DNA of 64,000 nucleotides, taken from positions 620,001 through 684,000 of the forward strand of contig NC_071328.1 of the NCBI RefSeq assembly GCF_010183535.1. Direction: 5' to 3'. Positions 32,801-44,800 of the stretch are shown here, piece after piece (position 1 is the first letter of the stretch; the number at the start of each line of letters is the position of its first letter). Both the position numbers and the translations under genes were made by a program. The stretch is from Caenorhabditis remanei. Taxonomy: Eukaryota; Nematoda; Chromadorea; Rhabditida; Rhabditidae. The notes under the pieces are model-generated. The model did no database searches, was not told the origin of the DNA, and was given only the letters and a program-made list of their open reading frames with translations.

Positions 32801-35721
32801 TCCAAAACTAAAGCTCTAGTGGCCTAGAAACCTCCAGATGGCCTAGAAACCCAAAACTGGAGTTCTGGTGGCCTAGGAACCTCCAGATGGCATAGAAACC
32901 TCCGTCTATTTCAGTATATTTCTGTTATTGGTCACTTTCTTTCTTTTCATGTTTTTTGATTCTTTCTCCACTTCTATTTTAATCTATTCGCAACATTTGT
33001 ATTATCACAAACAAACGAAGAGAAGACGAAGAAGAAGAAGGAATTGCAGTCTTTCTTAGGTGCGACTTTTTGTTATCAAAGACTCTATTCGATAAAACGA
33101 AGAATCACGAGACAATGACGGTGTTGATAACAGGAAATAGCCTTTATCATATCATTGAGTGGTTGGCCGGCGTCAAGTTGTGAGGGAATCCCTGAAGTTA
33201 GGGGTCCTGATTCTGCGATTGTCTGGATTATTAGCAGGTCTGTGCACTTTTGGAATCTCAGCCATAGATAGTGGATCTGCCGAAGCTTGTGTCTAAGCAT
33301 CTTCATGGGTCTGCTTTGCAGAATCCGTGAGAATCAAAACTAAGCTATGCCACAACCAAGATCTCCAGATTCTCGTTCGGATCGGCTTGGATCAAGTACA
33401 GTAATCTAGCGCTCGAAATGGGACGAGTTGGGACGTCCAGCGTCCCCGTCCCGCGCGTCCCGGATTATCATAAAACGGTTGAAAATGAACGTATATTTTT
33501 CAAACTTTGGGAATCTCGTCCCCAGCTATGTCTTCAGATTCTGTGAAAGTTTCACAATTCTCCGACAAAAACTGACAGTTTTTAAAAGTTCCCGGTAAAA
33601 AGTGGAACGTCCCATTTCGAGCGCTACAGTAATCCCGGATCCTATAGCCTGGATCCTTGAAAGTACAGTAACTCGATCCAGGACTATTCAGATTTAGATC
33701 CTCGACTCCTAGGATCAAGTACAGATCCAATCGGTTACTGTAGCTCGGCCGATCCTGGATCCTAGTCATCTAGATTCTATAACAGGGATCCTATAAGCTA
33801 CAGTAACCCGATCCTGGATTCTAGAAATTTCATACCTACTGAAACAGGGGGAATCCCTTATTTCACCTCCTAACAAAAATCGTCATGTTTTCGCATTCCC
33901 TGTCAGTTCGAATTAATGAATTAGTGTTTGAAACTTCAACTCGTTTGTTTTGTTCTTCTATCTGTTTGCCCTTTCTCTCTCATTTTTTAAAAGCGGTGCC
34001 GACCATGTGTATTCCACGTGTCCTCCGATCTCTCTCTCATCAATCTCTGTCAAATAGTAAACAGGTTAGAAGAGGTGGAAAGTGTGACCATGTTCTTTGG
34101 ACCCAGATTTCTGTGTGTCCGGATGTCTGCGAAATTCTCGGTTATGAGGGGGAAAAATCGCGAAAAATACTGAAAGTTTTAAAGTTTTTCAGATTTTTCC
34201 ATAATCGCAAACCGGGCCGCCGCGTAACTTGCGTTAAACTCAATATTATGAGCTGAAAAATATACGAAAATGTAGATCTCGACGAGTTCTATGTCCGTGA
34301 CCTACTACGGGCCGGATATCGGATCGTTAATGTGCCGGACTCATACTTGCAAACCGGGTCGGCGCGTAACTCGCTTCAAACTCAATGTTATGAGCTGAAA
34401 AATATACCAAAATGTAGATCTCGACGAGTTTTATGTCCGTGACCAACTACGGGTCGGATGGCTATTCGTTAATATGCCGCGGGCCGGGAAAAAGTGTCAA
34501 AAATCGCGAAAATGGTCAAAAAAACCATTCTAGCCCGGCCCGCGGCACATTAACAAATAGCCATCCGGCCCGTAGTAGGTCACGGACATAGAACTCGTCG
34601 AGATCTACATTTTGGTATATTTTTCAGCTCATAATATTGAGTTTGACGCAAGTTACGCACCGGCCCGTGTCGGCCCGGTTTGCAAGTATGGCCGGACTAG
34701 AATGGTTTTTCCCGGCCCGCGGCACATTAACGAATATCCATCCGGCTGTTTCGCAAATCTTATTCCGCTTACTCCGGGTGAAAGAGAAAGTTCGGCCAGC
34801 AAGATGTGGGCTTCTGGAAGTGGCCTAGAATTCCACAGGCTGAAAAGTTCGGCCACCGTCTCCTCGACGCTCCCGGAGCTCATTGAGAGCAAAAAAACTC
34901 TCTATTTCTGCACGTTTTCCCGTTGCAAAACCGATAAATCATAATCGTTCTTCGTAGTGTTCTCCTCTCCTCTCTCTCTCTTTTCGTCTAATTTTTCCTT
35001 TGTTTATGATTTATTTGTGTGATTAGTCAGGTGACCCCTCGGAAACACACTTGATGTCATTATATGAGGAATTCTTGGAGTAGAAAATCACAATTTTTTA
35101 AAGGAAAAAGTAGGTTTTCCAGCAGAATTTGAGGGTTTTTTGAGAAGAAAATGTGGATTTTCAGCACTTTCAGATCGATTTTTGGAGTGAAAATCATAAG
35201 AAAATGAGTATTTTGAGAGTTTTGAGGTTGTTAGGTGTGAAAATGAGTCTAAAATCCGGAAATTTCAGTGTCTTAATTGAAAAATTCCGTTTTTTTTCAG
35301 TGAAAACGTCTGGAAATTGGTGTTTTTTGACAATAAAACTGAAAAATGACTAGAAAATCGATATTTTCACTCAAAAACTCGAAATGATTGTTGTCTTTCG
35401 CAGAAATATCAATTTTTGCAACTATTTCAGTCTGAAAATGAGTTTTCTGGCTCAATTTGTCAGTTTCTAATCGATTTTCAGCCTAAAAATTCAATTTTCA
35501 TATGAAAATTATATTTTTGATCCGTCTTCATCAAAGTTTGACTTTTTAAAATCGATTTTTGGTCGATTTTCTCGATTTCTGATTCAAATTTTTCTCTAAA
35601 AATCGATTTTTCCCTGCTTTAAGCCGAAAAACGCTTACCGATTCGCCAGAAACGCTTCAGCTCCGCGTGTCGTCGGCGGTTTCGTTGTGAGCAGTCTGAT
35701 GAATCCAATTGAACGATGCAT
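23829..35721 (-). CDS. Mitochondrial ATP-dependent ClpX unfoldase
   Basis: ClpX is the AAA+ ring that unfolds matrix proteins and feeds ClpP. Seven exons (35639-35721, 32138-32355, 29905-30138, 29021-29193, 27241-28029, 24435-24670, 23829-23946) join in frame into 616 residues. Order: an import leader rich in Arg and hydroxyl residues ([11 protein letters not shown]), an Asn/Gly low-complexity stretch, a zinc-binding domain with CRHC (about 86) and CDSC (about 108), a Gln/His spacer, Walker A GPSGVGKT (about 289), pore loop GYVG (about 322), Walker [10 protein letters not shown] (about 350), [19 protein letters not shown], an LGFG loop where ClpX docks on ClpP, and the C-terminal small domain ([14 protein letters not shown]). 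All key residues are present, so ClpP partnership is likely. The 12-kb length is due to transposon-filled introns. C. elegans D2030.2 is the remembered counterpart. Confidence 0.96.
25466..26701. mobile_element. 1.24-kb foldback element with CTCTTTGACT-repeat arms
   Basis: Termini are TTGGCAAACACTCTTTGACT and its inverted complement at 26682-26701. Each arm is about 220-270 bp and consists mainly of about eleven copies of CTCTTTGACT followed by a variable 5-9 bp, then TTTAATGACTATTTGAATAC. The arms match almost perfectly. The 700-bp centre has a different base composition from surrounding introns, with no recognisable coding region; the open frame near 26355-26567 merely runs through an arm. 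The element sits in the clpX intron between 24671 and 27240. Confidence 0.85.
28050..29020. repeat. Cluster of GGACTAGTTTTCC / TAGGCCA motifs in a clpX intron
   Basis: The motif GGGACTAGTTTTCC(T/A)GAAA, then TTTGGGTTT(T)CTAGGCCA, and its reverse complement recur at about 28070, 28215, 28392, 28545 and 28610, and again in the next intron at about 29397 and 29620. The same word pair occurs over the whole window. Its function is unknown. Confidence 0.7.
30150..30866 (-). repeat. 200-bp direct duplication flanking a palindromic MITE
   Basis: Positions about 30150-30365 and 30651-30866 are direct copies with more than 90 percent apparent identity (TTCCGGGGAAAAAA, GCCATTTCGATAGTTTTTCA and CCTCTATTTCAGGTTGAAAA occur in both). 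Between them lies the GC-rich palindrome 30366-30650, starting CATAGTTGTCAAGGCCCGGG and ending with its inverse. No duplication of the target was seen around this MITE because it sits at the join of the two copies. Confidence 0.8.
30934..31697. mobile_element. hAT-like MITE with a nested palindromic MITE
   Basis: Termini are CAGAGATGAGCGGAAGAGTT and the inverted complement ending TCCGCTCATCTCTG. Both flanks carry the 8-bp GTTTTGAG (30926-30933, 31698-31705). Arms are about 185 bp. A second element sits inside at 31119-31473. It lies in the clpX intron 30139-32137. Confidence 0.88.
31119..31473. mobile_element. GC-rich palindromic MITE nested in the 30934 element
   Basis: It starts CATACTTGTCAAGGGCCGGG and ends with the inverse TTGACAAGTATG. 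The flanks TTATTCCG and GTATTCCG match at seven of eight bases, fitting an 8-bp target duplication with one change. GGCCCG and GGGCC words dominate both ends, with an AT-rich middle. Confidence 0.82.
32460..32910. repeat. GGCCTAGAAACC motif array in clpX intron 1
   Basis: The motif GGTGGCCTAGAAACCCAAA or close variants occurs about twelve times in 450 bp, in the same orientation, at spacings of about 25-60 bp. It is the same word found scattered elsewhere (for example 37625-37745). Confidence 0.75.
33060..33320 (-). other. Unique-sequence island of unknown origin in clpX intron 1
   Basis: About 250 bp have a base composition unlike the neighbouring repeats, and a minus-strand frame is open from 33306 to 33085 (73 residues, starting [19 protein letters not shown]). 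No domain was recognised and no splice sites or partner exons are clear. It could be a gene fragment carried in by a transposon. Confidence 0.25.
33640..33840. repeat. GATCC / ACAGTAA word repeats
   Basis: Alternating words ATCCTGGATCCTAG and TACAGTAACCCGATCC, in both orientations, recur about eight times in 200 bp of clpX intron 1. It is an irregular minisatellite that can fold into many small hairpins. Confidence 0.65.
34204..34745. mobile_element. Palindromic MITE complex
   Basis: A complete palindromic element (34342-34690) begins CATACTTGCAAACCGGGTCG and ends with the inverse GGTTTGCAAGTATG. Both flanks are GCCGGACT (34334-34341, 34691-34698), a perfect 8-bp target duplication. It is inserted in an older copy of the same family, whose halves are seen at 34204-34341 and 34691-34745. 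Shared internal words are ATGTAGATCTCGACGAGTT and TATGAGCTGAAAAATATACC. Confidence 0.85.
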
Positions 35722-36839
35722 TACGAGAGAGGATACTGCAAAAATTAATTGAATTTAAAAATTAAAATTCAAAAAAAAAATTTAACAGAGACAAAGTACA
35801 AGAGGAGAAAAAAATTGATAAGAAAAAACTTTTTTTTTCGAAAAAAAAAAGTGAAAGTACAAAGAATTACATATTAAAAGAGATAAGGGAGTGCATAAAA
35901 GGGGCGGGGCTTAATTAAAGTTTATATAGACCACGCCCAAAGGGGGGCGGAGCTTAAAAACTCAGAATTCTGTCTGTATGTCCGAATTGTTTTCAGTTTT
36001 TGCACGTAAATTTGAATTTTTCAGATTTTTTGAAAAAAATTGATGAAAATTTGTAAAAATCGTGAAATTCGATAGTGTTGCAAGTGCGCTCTGTTGTCAA
36101 TTCCAGTTAGATCCAATTGAAATTGGTAATGGAGCGCATTTACATTTTTTAAATTTGGAAAACTTCAAAATTCTCTGATTCTATTGGAATTAGCAGAAGA
36201 TTATTAACTTCTAAATAATGCAAGTGCGCTCCATTGCCAATTCCAGCTAAATTTGATAAGAATTAGCATTAGAGCGCATTTACACTCTCAAAACTCCAAA
36301 AATGCAGCTACACGCTTCTTACAACCGCGCTCTACCAAAACCCAAGAAAATTGTGAGCGAAATTGAGAGACGCAGAGAAAAAGGGCATTCCGGTGGAGCG
36401 CACTAGTAAGAACTATGCCGAGCTAATAACAAAGTTTCAGAAATTTATCAGTAGAGCGCATTTGCATCTCTCCGTATTTCTTGAAAATTGAAAATAGTTC
36501 GGTTTGTCTAAACTGCAACCACTTTTTTGCGGGGAAAACCTTTTTCTCCCCAAAAAATGGGCGGAGCCTATTGTCGGTCGTCCACAGAGGAACACATATT
36601 GATGTGTCCTCTACGCGTGATCCAGGGGACCAAAGTACTCTCTTTCTTTTTGAAGGAGTGACATTTCTTGTGTTGATTCTCTCTGTTTCTCTCTCGATCA
36701 ATCAATAGAAATCGAGAAAAAAAAGAGTGTCTGCGTCTCTCTCGTCTCTCTATGACATATAGATACCACTCTTTGAAAGAGAAATAAGAAAAACTAGAAT
36801 GTCATCTGGTTCTTCTAGAAATGGTAGACAACGATTTGA

Positions 36840-37480
36840 TTTACGGGGTAGATTTACGGCGGAGAGAGAGAGAGAGAGGAGTACTGTAGGATTACGGAGC
36901 TCCTTGTGTGGATTTACGGCGAGAGTCTTGGGTAGATTTACGGTGTTACGGGAAACGTTGATCGCTACGTAAATCCACACAGCCCACTCGTAAATCTACA
37001 TTAAAAGATCCCGATTCTATAGTAATTCCACACAAGAAGCTCCGTAAATCCACACCGAGATTTCCGTATTTCCACACGACTTCGTTGTGTCGATTTACGA
37101 AACGTATCGTGTCGGAATACGGGAAGCTCGGTGTCGATTTACGGATCTCCTTGTGTGGATTTACGGATCTTCTTGTGTCGATTTACGTTGCTCAAAGATT
37201 TCTCGTAAAACGACATCAAACCTCTCGTAAATCGACAGTGCAAAAGCGTTTTATAGCAAAATTTGCAATAGAGCGCACTTTCCCTCTAGAAAGTTCATAA
37301 AAATCCACTGAACTATGATTTCTGGCTCTATTTGCTCAGACTCAGACAATTTTTTTTTTTTTGAAAAAAAAATGGTTTAGTCTGAGGAAAAGGTCAAGAG
37401 CTCTCTCTGATGAAGCGTTCAGAGTTCGAACAGCTGGTAGTCATGAGTGGATTTACGGTGAGAAGACAGCTGTGTCGATT
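36840..37480. repeat. GATTTACGG / CGTAAATC word cluster
   Basis: The words GTGTGGATTTACGG, GTGTCGATTTACGG and their complements occur about fifteen times here in both orientations. The same word reappears in an intron of the glycerol-3-phosphate dehydrogenase gene (52790-53420). It is a familiar dispersed Caenorhabditis motif. Confidence 0.7.
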
Positions 37481-38159
37481 TACGGAAGGTCTTATCAATA
37501 GAGCACATTTGCACTTTTATACCAATAAATCGGTGTATTATGAACCCGGAAATGACAATTTTTCCCAGGAACACTATTAATATGCAAAAATTGGAAAAAA
37601 AGATGAAGTCGAGGGTGAAAAAGGTGTGAAGACACTGGAAAGTGGCCTAGAAACCTCAAAGATGGCCTAGAAACTTCTAAGATGGCCTAGAAACCTCAAA
37701 GATGGCCTAGAAACTCAATTTGGTGGCCTAGAAACCCAAATCACTTCTAAATTCGATTCAGACGCGATTTCTCTAGTAAAAATCGGGAAAAACTAAAAAA
37801 TTATGATTTTGAATGTTTTTTGAGCTTAAAAACTCGAAAAACATGGAAAATCACGAGGAAACAGTTATTTTCAACATTTTTTTGAGCTTAAACATCAAAA
37901 AATGACCATTTCCGGGTGAAAAAACATCAAAAACAGCAAAAATTGTTGTTTTTTGCAATTCTCTCCTATTTTCTTGAGACCATTCGTCATGTGACACTCT
38001 ATAGGTATCAATTCAATTGATAAGGGGGTATCATATCACACCCTCTATAGAGGAGAGGGGGAAAGGTCGTTCCAATCATTAGATATCAATGTGTATCGGG
38101 GGGAAGGGGGAATACTATATTAGGGGGTCACGAGGATGATGATGATCTGATCAGAGGAT

Positions 38160-39290
38160 CGAAGAGATCGTACAAGAGGGGAGGGACTAGTTTTCCCAAA
38201 GAAGGGATTTCTAGGCCATCAGAGTTCCCTCAGGAAAAAATGACAAGTTGGAGATTCCAGGAGGACCATCTTTGAGGTTCTAGGCCATCTCAGAGATTTC
38301 TAGGCCACCAGAGAGTTCTCTCCGGAAAAGATGATGGAGTTTCCTGGAGGACTAGTTTTTCCAAAGATTGAGATTTCTAGGCCATCAGAAGAATAGGTGA
38401 CTAAGAGGTCCGCGGAACTCACTGGGGAACCTTCAGGGAAACGGAATTTCATGGTGGACTAGTTTTTCTACATAAGAAGTCACGAGAATGATGATGATCT
38501 GATCAAAGAGATCGTAAGGGGGACTAGTTTCCCAAAGAAGGGATTTCTAGGCCATCGTTGTGATTTTCATCAATTCTACCCTAAAATTGTCGCTTTTGAG
38601 ATTTTTCACCTTCATAGATTTTACCCTAAAAATGTCAAAAATAACCTTGAAAATCATGAAAACTGACATTTTTTAGTCAAATCACTAATTTTTCGACATT
38701 TTTCCGGACAAACCGGCACACAGATAGACTCGGGAATGCCTAGGTGATTCTCGTGGAAAATAAGTCTGTCTGTGCGTCGGTTTGTCCGGTAAATATTGAA
38801 AAATCGATTTTCGGCTCAAAAAATGGCGATTTTCATGATTTCAAAGGTGAAAAATCTCATGATGAGAAGTTTCCAACCTAGAGGATCTATGGAGGACTAG
38901 TTACTCCATAGAGAGAATTTCTAGGCCAGAGACCTCACGACTCCAGGAGGACTAGTTTTGCCAAAGATTGAGATTTCTAGGCCATCAGAAAAGATCGGAC
39001 AGGAAGATGACAGCCATGGGGGACTAGTTTTTCCAGAAGATTTCTAGGCCATCAGAAGAATAGCGGAGCCTCCAGAGAAACGGAATTTCCTGGTGGCCTA
39101 GTTTTGCCAAAGATTGAGATTTCTAGGCCATCAGAACAGAAGACTCATACGATTCAGAATGTCCGGTGGACTAGTTTTCCCATGGGATTTCTAGGCCATC
39201 TGTTGAAACTGAGGTCTTCCAGAGAGCATAGGAATACCGGCTGAATAGGCGATGGACTAGTTTTCTCATGAGATTTCTAGGCCATCAAGT
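38160..39290. repeat. Array of GGACTAGTTTT...TTTCTAGGCCATC pairs
   Basis: About twelve copies of the pair GGACTAGTTTT(T)CC and GATTTCTAGGCCATCAGA, with spacers of 10-20 bp, recur over 1.1 kb in one orientation. Between them the sequence is less conserved. It is another concentration of the window-wide motif. Confidence 0.7.
38704..38789. repeat. Small palindrome CCGGACAAACCGGCACACAG
   Basis: The ends CCGGACAAACCGGCACACAG and CTGTGCGTCGGTTTGTCCGG pair over about 28 bp around a loop of about 30 bp. An inverted-orientation relative lies at 39641-39725, and half sites occur at 11715-11745. Confidence 0.75.
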
Positions 39291-39640
39291 GTCCCGTTGG
39301 AAGAAAACGAATATAACGATAATAAGGGGGGTTCACCAGATGACGTCGGATGATAAGGATATCGATTGGGGTCATAAGGAGACTGTAGATCAAAATAGTG
39401 GGGGGGGGGACTAGTTTTTGGAAAAAGGGGAATTCTAGGCCATCTAAGGAGTCTTCAGGAGTATTTTGAAGTGTTTTAATAGCGAAAAATAGGAAAATGA
39501 CGCAATTTTTAGGTTTTTCAACTGAAAAAAGCTCAAAAACACTAAAATTTACCCCATAAATGTCATTTTTGAGATTTTTCATCTTGGAAATCATAAAAAT
39601 CTAAACTTTTTGGGCTAAAAATCGGTTTTTGGATAGTTTT

Positions 39641-39725
39641 CCGGACAAACCGGCGCACATACAGACACGTTTCCATAAAAATCACCTCGTCATTCCTGAG
39701 TCTATCTGTGTGCCGGTTTGTCCGG
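39641..39725. repeat. Second copy of the small palindrome
   Basis: It begins CCGGACAAACCGGCGCACAT and ends GTGTGCCGGTTTGTCCGG. Its loop is the reverse complement of the loop at 38704-38789, so the two copies are inverted relative to each other, about 850 bp apart. Confidence 0.75.
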
Positions 39726-41844
39726 AAAAATGTCGAAAAATTAGTGATTTGACTAAAAAATGTCAGATTTCATGATTTTCAAGGTTATTTTTGACATTTG
39801 TAGGGTAAAATCTATGAAAATCACATAAAAAACCACTCAAAATCGAAAATGACCCCAATTTTTCAAGGTTTTTTTTACAAAAACTCCATCTAGGGACTAA
39901 AAATGCCGATTTTTTTCGGTTTTTGATATGAAAAAGCTCCATTTTTCAAATCTAAAACAAAAATTCAGCTGGAATAGAAAATTTGGGAGCTCTAGCTTCA
40001 GATAAAGTGAAAAATCTGAGATTTTCGGGTGAAAAATCCATGAAAATCGATAAAAATCCCATCTATAACCTTCTCAAATTGCTTTTTCTTCAAAATTCAA
40101 CAATTTTCCGAGATTTTCAATAAAAATCCGATCCGATCCATATCCAACTCGCCAACTTACCAAATCTACCCCTTCCACCTATTCCAATATCGATTTTTCC
40201 TCATTTTATCATTAAAATTGTATTAAAATCTAATTTTCCGATCATTTTTAAACCCCAAAAACCCCAAAAATCAGATATTTAAAGTGTGAGAAAGTGTCGG
40301 AAATAAATGAAGAATTTCATCAGTCAACGGGCGTTGAATGATGCAAGTGCGCTCCATTGATAATCTTCTTTTTGAGTGCGTGTCGGATTTATTCACCAAC
40401 TTTCAGCATTTATTTCTATCCTTTTTCTTGGTTTAAATTTCAGATTTCTGATGGAAATAGATAGTTTGAGACACGGAGAATCTGAAAATATAAAAAATTT
40501 GAGCTAAAAAAGTTGTTTTGAGGGAGAAAACGGGTCTAGAAAAGATGAAGGCCAGTTTGGTGGTTTTTAATTGAACTTTGCAGTTTTTTGAGTGATTTTT
40601 AATGATTTTTGAATTAAAAAACAATGGAAAAGGGTAAAATTAATGTTAGAATAGACTTTTAAGAGTTTTTATGCGAAAAAATCGGCACAGAATAGGATTT
40701 TTTTTGTATTTTCCACGATTTTTTGTTTTTTAAAAGCAAAAATAATTCAAAATCCTTAATCTCCCCATTTTTCCTCATTTCCATTCAATTTTCTCCAATA
40801 AAATTCAATTTTTAGCTAGAAATCGAGTATCTGGGTAATTATCCGACAAGAGGACCCTAGTAAATGTGAGTTTTCTTATTTTTATCCAAAAAAAAAAACG
40901 AAAATCTGATGAAAATCGTATTTCTTGACTTGTTTCATAACGAAAAATCCCTATTTTACCTGATTTTTCTTCTTAAAAACCTAAAAAATACGTTTTTCTT
41001 CACGGAAAACCAGATAATTACCTTTTCCGTAAAAAAAGATCATTTTATGAAAATGTCATATCGGTTTGTCAGGAAAATTTTTTTTTTAAATCGATTTTTG
41101 ACTCGAAAAATGCTGATTTTTATGATTTTCATGATCATTTTTGACATTATTAGGGTAAAATCGATTCCAAAACCACTTAAAATCGAGAATTATCTCAAAT
41201 TTTTAATTTTTTGGATTAAAAAAAATGGATTAAAACCAGCAAAAACTGCCTATTTTTGAGATTTTTAATCGGAAAATAAGCTAAAAATGACTCAAAAACG
41301 TCCATAAATAGCTTAGAAACCCAATTTTCTGAAAAACTACTCCATCAGTTGTTAAAATTAAGCTGAAAACAGTGAAAATAGGTAAAATTTCAAGTTTTCT
41401 GACTGATTATCACCTTAAAATCCGAATTTTTACAAAAATGAAGCTGAAAATTCAAATTTTTTCTCAAAATTCGCCGAAAAAAGCCTATTTTATAATTGGT
41501 GGCCTAGAAACCCAAATAGTTGGGAAAGTAGGCCATCGGTTTCGCTATTAAGTACGAAATTCTGATTTTTCTGCATAAATTGGGCTCCAAATCTAAGATT
41601 TTCATAAATTTTCAGCCGGGAAACCATTTTATAACGAAAAAATAGGTTTTCAAACCTTAAAAATCGTCAAAAAGTGAATTTTAGCCTCTTTTTCTGGTTT
41701 TTTTCAGTCCAAAAAGCACGAAAATCTGATATTTTCAGATTTTTCTGTCAAAATTGGTAGTTTTAAGCTGGAATTTTGTATATTTTCAGTGGAAACTCCT
41801 CCCTATATATATATATATTTCCAGTTCCATCTCCATATCTGAAA

Positions 41845-44800
41845 ATGGGTCTCCGATCACACGAGCAATTAGTCGTGTGTGTCGGAGTGATGTTTCTCCT
41901 CACCGTCTGTATCACTGCTTTCTTTTTCCTCCCTTCCGGTGGAACTGATTTATATTTCAGAGAAGAGAACTCAGTTCATGTCAGGGATGTCTACGTTAGG
42001 TGAGCCGATTTTCAATCCAAATTTGCTCAAAAATCTGTCAAATTGTGTCTGAAAATGGATTTTTTAATGAAAAATCTCGGAATATCAGGTAGAAAATGAA
42101 CAAAACAGACTGAAAATCAGATTTTGACAATTTTTCAGTTCATTTTTTAAAATAATTTTTGCCAATTTCACACAGTTTCTATCGTATTTTCTTTGATTTT
42201 CAGAGCAGATGAATCCTGATGAATTTGTAGCGATTTCAACTGATTTCAGACAATTTTTCAAAGTTTTAAACCGATTTTCAGCTTATAAAATGCTTCGAAA
42301 CGGTCAATTTGTGTCTGAAAACGGATTTCTAGTCATTTTATAAAAATTGTTTAAAAAAAAACAAAACATCTGATTTTCAGCAATTTTCAGACACTCTTTC
42401 GTTGGGAAACTAGGTTTTCAGCCATTTTTTCGTGTCCTATTACACTTTCCGGTGGTTTGAGACGATTTTCAGCTGGTTTTGGTCCAAAAATACACTTTTT
42501 GACCAATTTTAGACGATTTAGATTTTAAAAAATTTCGGAATTTCATGTGGAAAATGGCGAAAAATGGCTGAAAATACGAGATTTTCACAGATCCTAGACC
42601 GATTTTTAGCGTTCATCTCCCCCAAGACGGTCAAATTGTGTCTGAAAACGAATTTTTCTCCATTTTCAGCAAATTTTGAACGATTTTAGTCAATTTTTCA
42701 GTGTTTTAGTCGAAATTTTCAGCTTACGAACGGTCAAATTATATCTGAAAATAAATTTCTTTTAAATTTAGGCCAGTTTTAACTGATTTCAGTCAACTTC
42801 TCAGAGTTTTAGACGAGATTTTTAGCTTAAAAACCGCCAAATTGTGTCTGAAAACGGATTTAGACAATTTTTCATCAATTTCCAGAGAAGAATTGCGACG
42901 AAAAGAGCAAGATGCTTTGCGTCGAAAAGCCGAAGAAGCCAATCCGATTCCAATTCCAAAACCAGAAATCGGTGCGGCAGATGATACGGAAGGCCGTCGT
43001 ATCTTCGTCAAACAAATGATCAAATTCGCATGGGATGGATATCGAAAATACGCGTGGGGAGAGAACGAATTGCGGCCGAATTCCCTCTCAGGACACTCCT
43101 CGTCGATATTCGGATACGGAAAAACGGGCGCCACTATCATTGATGCAATCGATACGTTATTCATTGTCGGATTGAAGGAAGAGTATAAAGAAGCGAGAGA
43201 ATGGATTGCACAATTCAATTTTAAAGAGTCCGCGGTACGGGAAATCACGTTTTTAGAGTAAAAATCGGCTGAAAATGCGGAAAAATAGCCGAAAAATGCC
43301 AGAAAAGAAGTGGGCGGAGCTTAGATAGGCTTCGGTGAGAAAAATCGCGTTTTTAGAATTGAAAATCTGCCGAAAAAGTGGGCGGAGCCTAATCAGGCCG
43401 GCCTCCTTTTTTATAGGAAACTCTGTTAAAAGTGGGCGGAGCTTAGGCACCCTGAGAACTCACAAAAGTCCAGAAATGGGCGGAGCCTAGGTAGTGTTGC
43501 ACAATTCAATTTTAAAAGAGTCCGCGGTGAGGAAAATCGGCTGAAAATGCAAAAAAAATAGTCGAAAAATTCGTTGAAAGGGGCGGAGTCTAATCAGGTT
43601 CCGCCTAATTTTGCATGAAAATCTCAATTAAAAGTGGGCGGAGCTTAGTCTTTCTGAAATTTTGTTTTTGAGCCGAAAACTTGCAAAAATCAAGAAATGG
43701 GCGGAGCCGAATTTCCATAAAAACTTCCAAAATTTCGCTAAAATCTCAAAAGCCTTAAAGTGGGCGGAGCCTAAGCAGGCTCCGCCTACTTCCAGATGAG
43801 AACTTCTATTAAAAGTGGGCGGAGCTTAATTTGCCCGGAAACTTACAAAAATCAAGAAATGGGCGGAGCCTAGGTAGCCACGCCTCTTTGAAATCACATT
43901 TCAAATCGAAAACTCAAAAAATCGCGAAATTTCGCGAAAAGGGGCGGGGCTTGAAGAAACATCGATCTTGCAAAAAGTGGGTGGAGCCTATGAGGCCACG
44001 CCCATTCGAGATCATAGTTTCAGATGAATAATCTCCAAATTTTCGCTAAAATTCACAAAATCGAGAAGTTTCGCAAAAAGGGGCGGAGCTTTTAAAAGAC
44101 GATTTTCTAAAGTGGGCGGAGTCTAACTGATTTCTAAGCCAAAAATGGTCATTTTTAACTCAAAAACCACCAAAATTTCACAAATTTCAACCAATTTTCT
44201 TTGCAGAAAGGTGATCTATCGGTGTTCGAAACGAATATCCGATTCACGGGCGGTCTCTTGTCAGCCTATGCTCTGACAGGCGATAAAATGTTTCTGGAGA
44301 AAGCAGAAGACGTGGCGACACTTCTCCTTCCAGCATTCGACACGCCCTCTGGAATACCGTACTCCCTAATTGATCTACAAACTGGGCGGGCGAAAACGTA
44401 TAGTTGGGCGAGTGGAAAAGCGATTCTATCGGAATATGGATCCATTCAACTGGAATTTGATTATTTGTCAAATTTGACTGGAAATCCAGTGTTTGCACAG
44501 AAAGCTGATAAGATTCGAGACGTTTTGACGGAAATGGAGAAGCCTGAGGGATTGTATCCTATCTATTTGTCGATGGATAACCCGCCTCGGTGGGGACAAC
44601 GTAAGGACCACTTAATGCCTAAAAAATAGCCGATTTTTGAGCCTAAAACCAGCAAAAACCATCAATTTTCTACGAAATGAGCGTAAAAGTGGTGAAAAAT
44701 GACCTAAAATCGGCCTAGTGGCCTAGAAACCCGAATTTTTGGAAAAACTAGTCCCTGGACCTGTTAGAGTGAAATTGGAGTGAAAAACCATTGAAAATAG

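Larger units (their letters stand above)
35722..41844. other. 6.1-kb divergent intergenic region, repeats only
   Basis: The region lies between the 5' ends of clpX and mans-1. It holds GCGCTC(C/T)A minimotifs (36070-36450), a cluster of GATTTACGG words in both orientations (36840-37480), GGCCTAGAAAC arrays (37625-37745), a long run of GGACTAGTTTT and TTTCTAGGCCATC pairs (38160-39290), and two small palindromes (38704-38789, 39641-39725). Open frames such as 40909-41259 are low complexity and unconvincing. Promoters for both genes must be near the two ends; no named element was recognised. A TTTTTGCAG sits about 15 bp before the clpX start. Confidence 0.6.
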
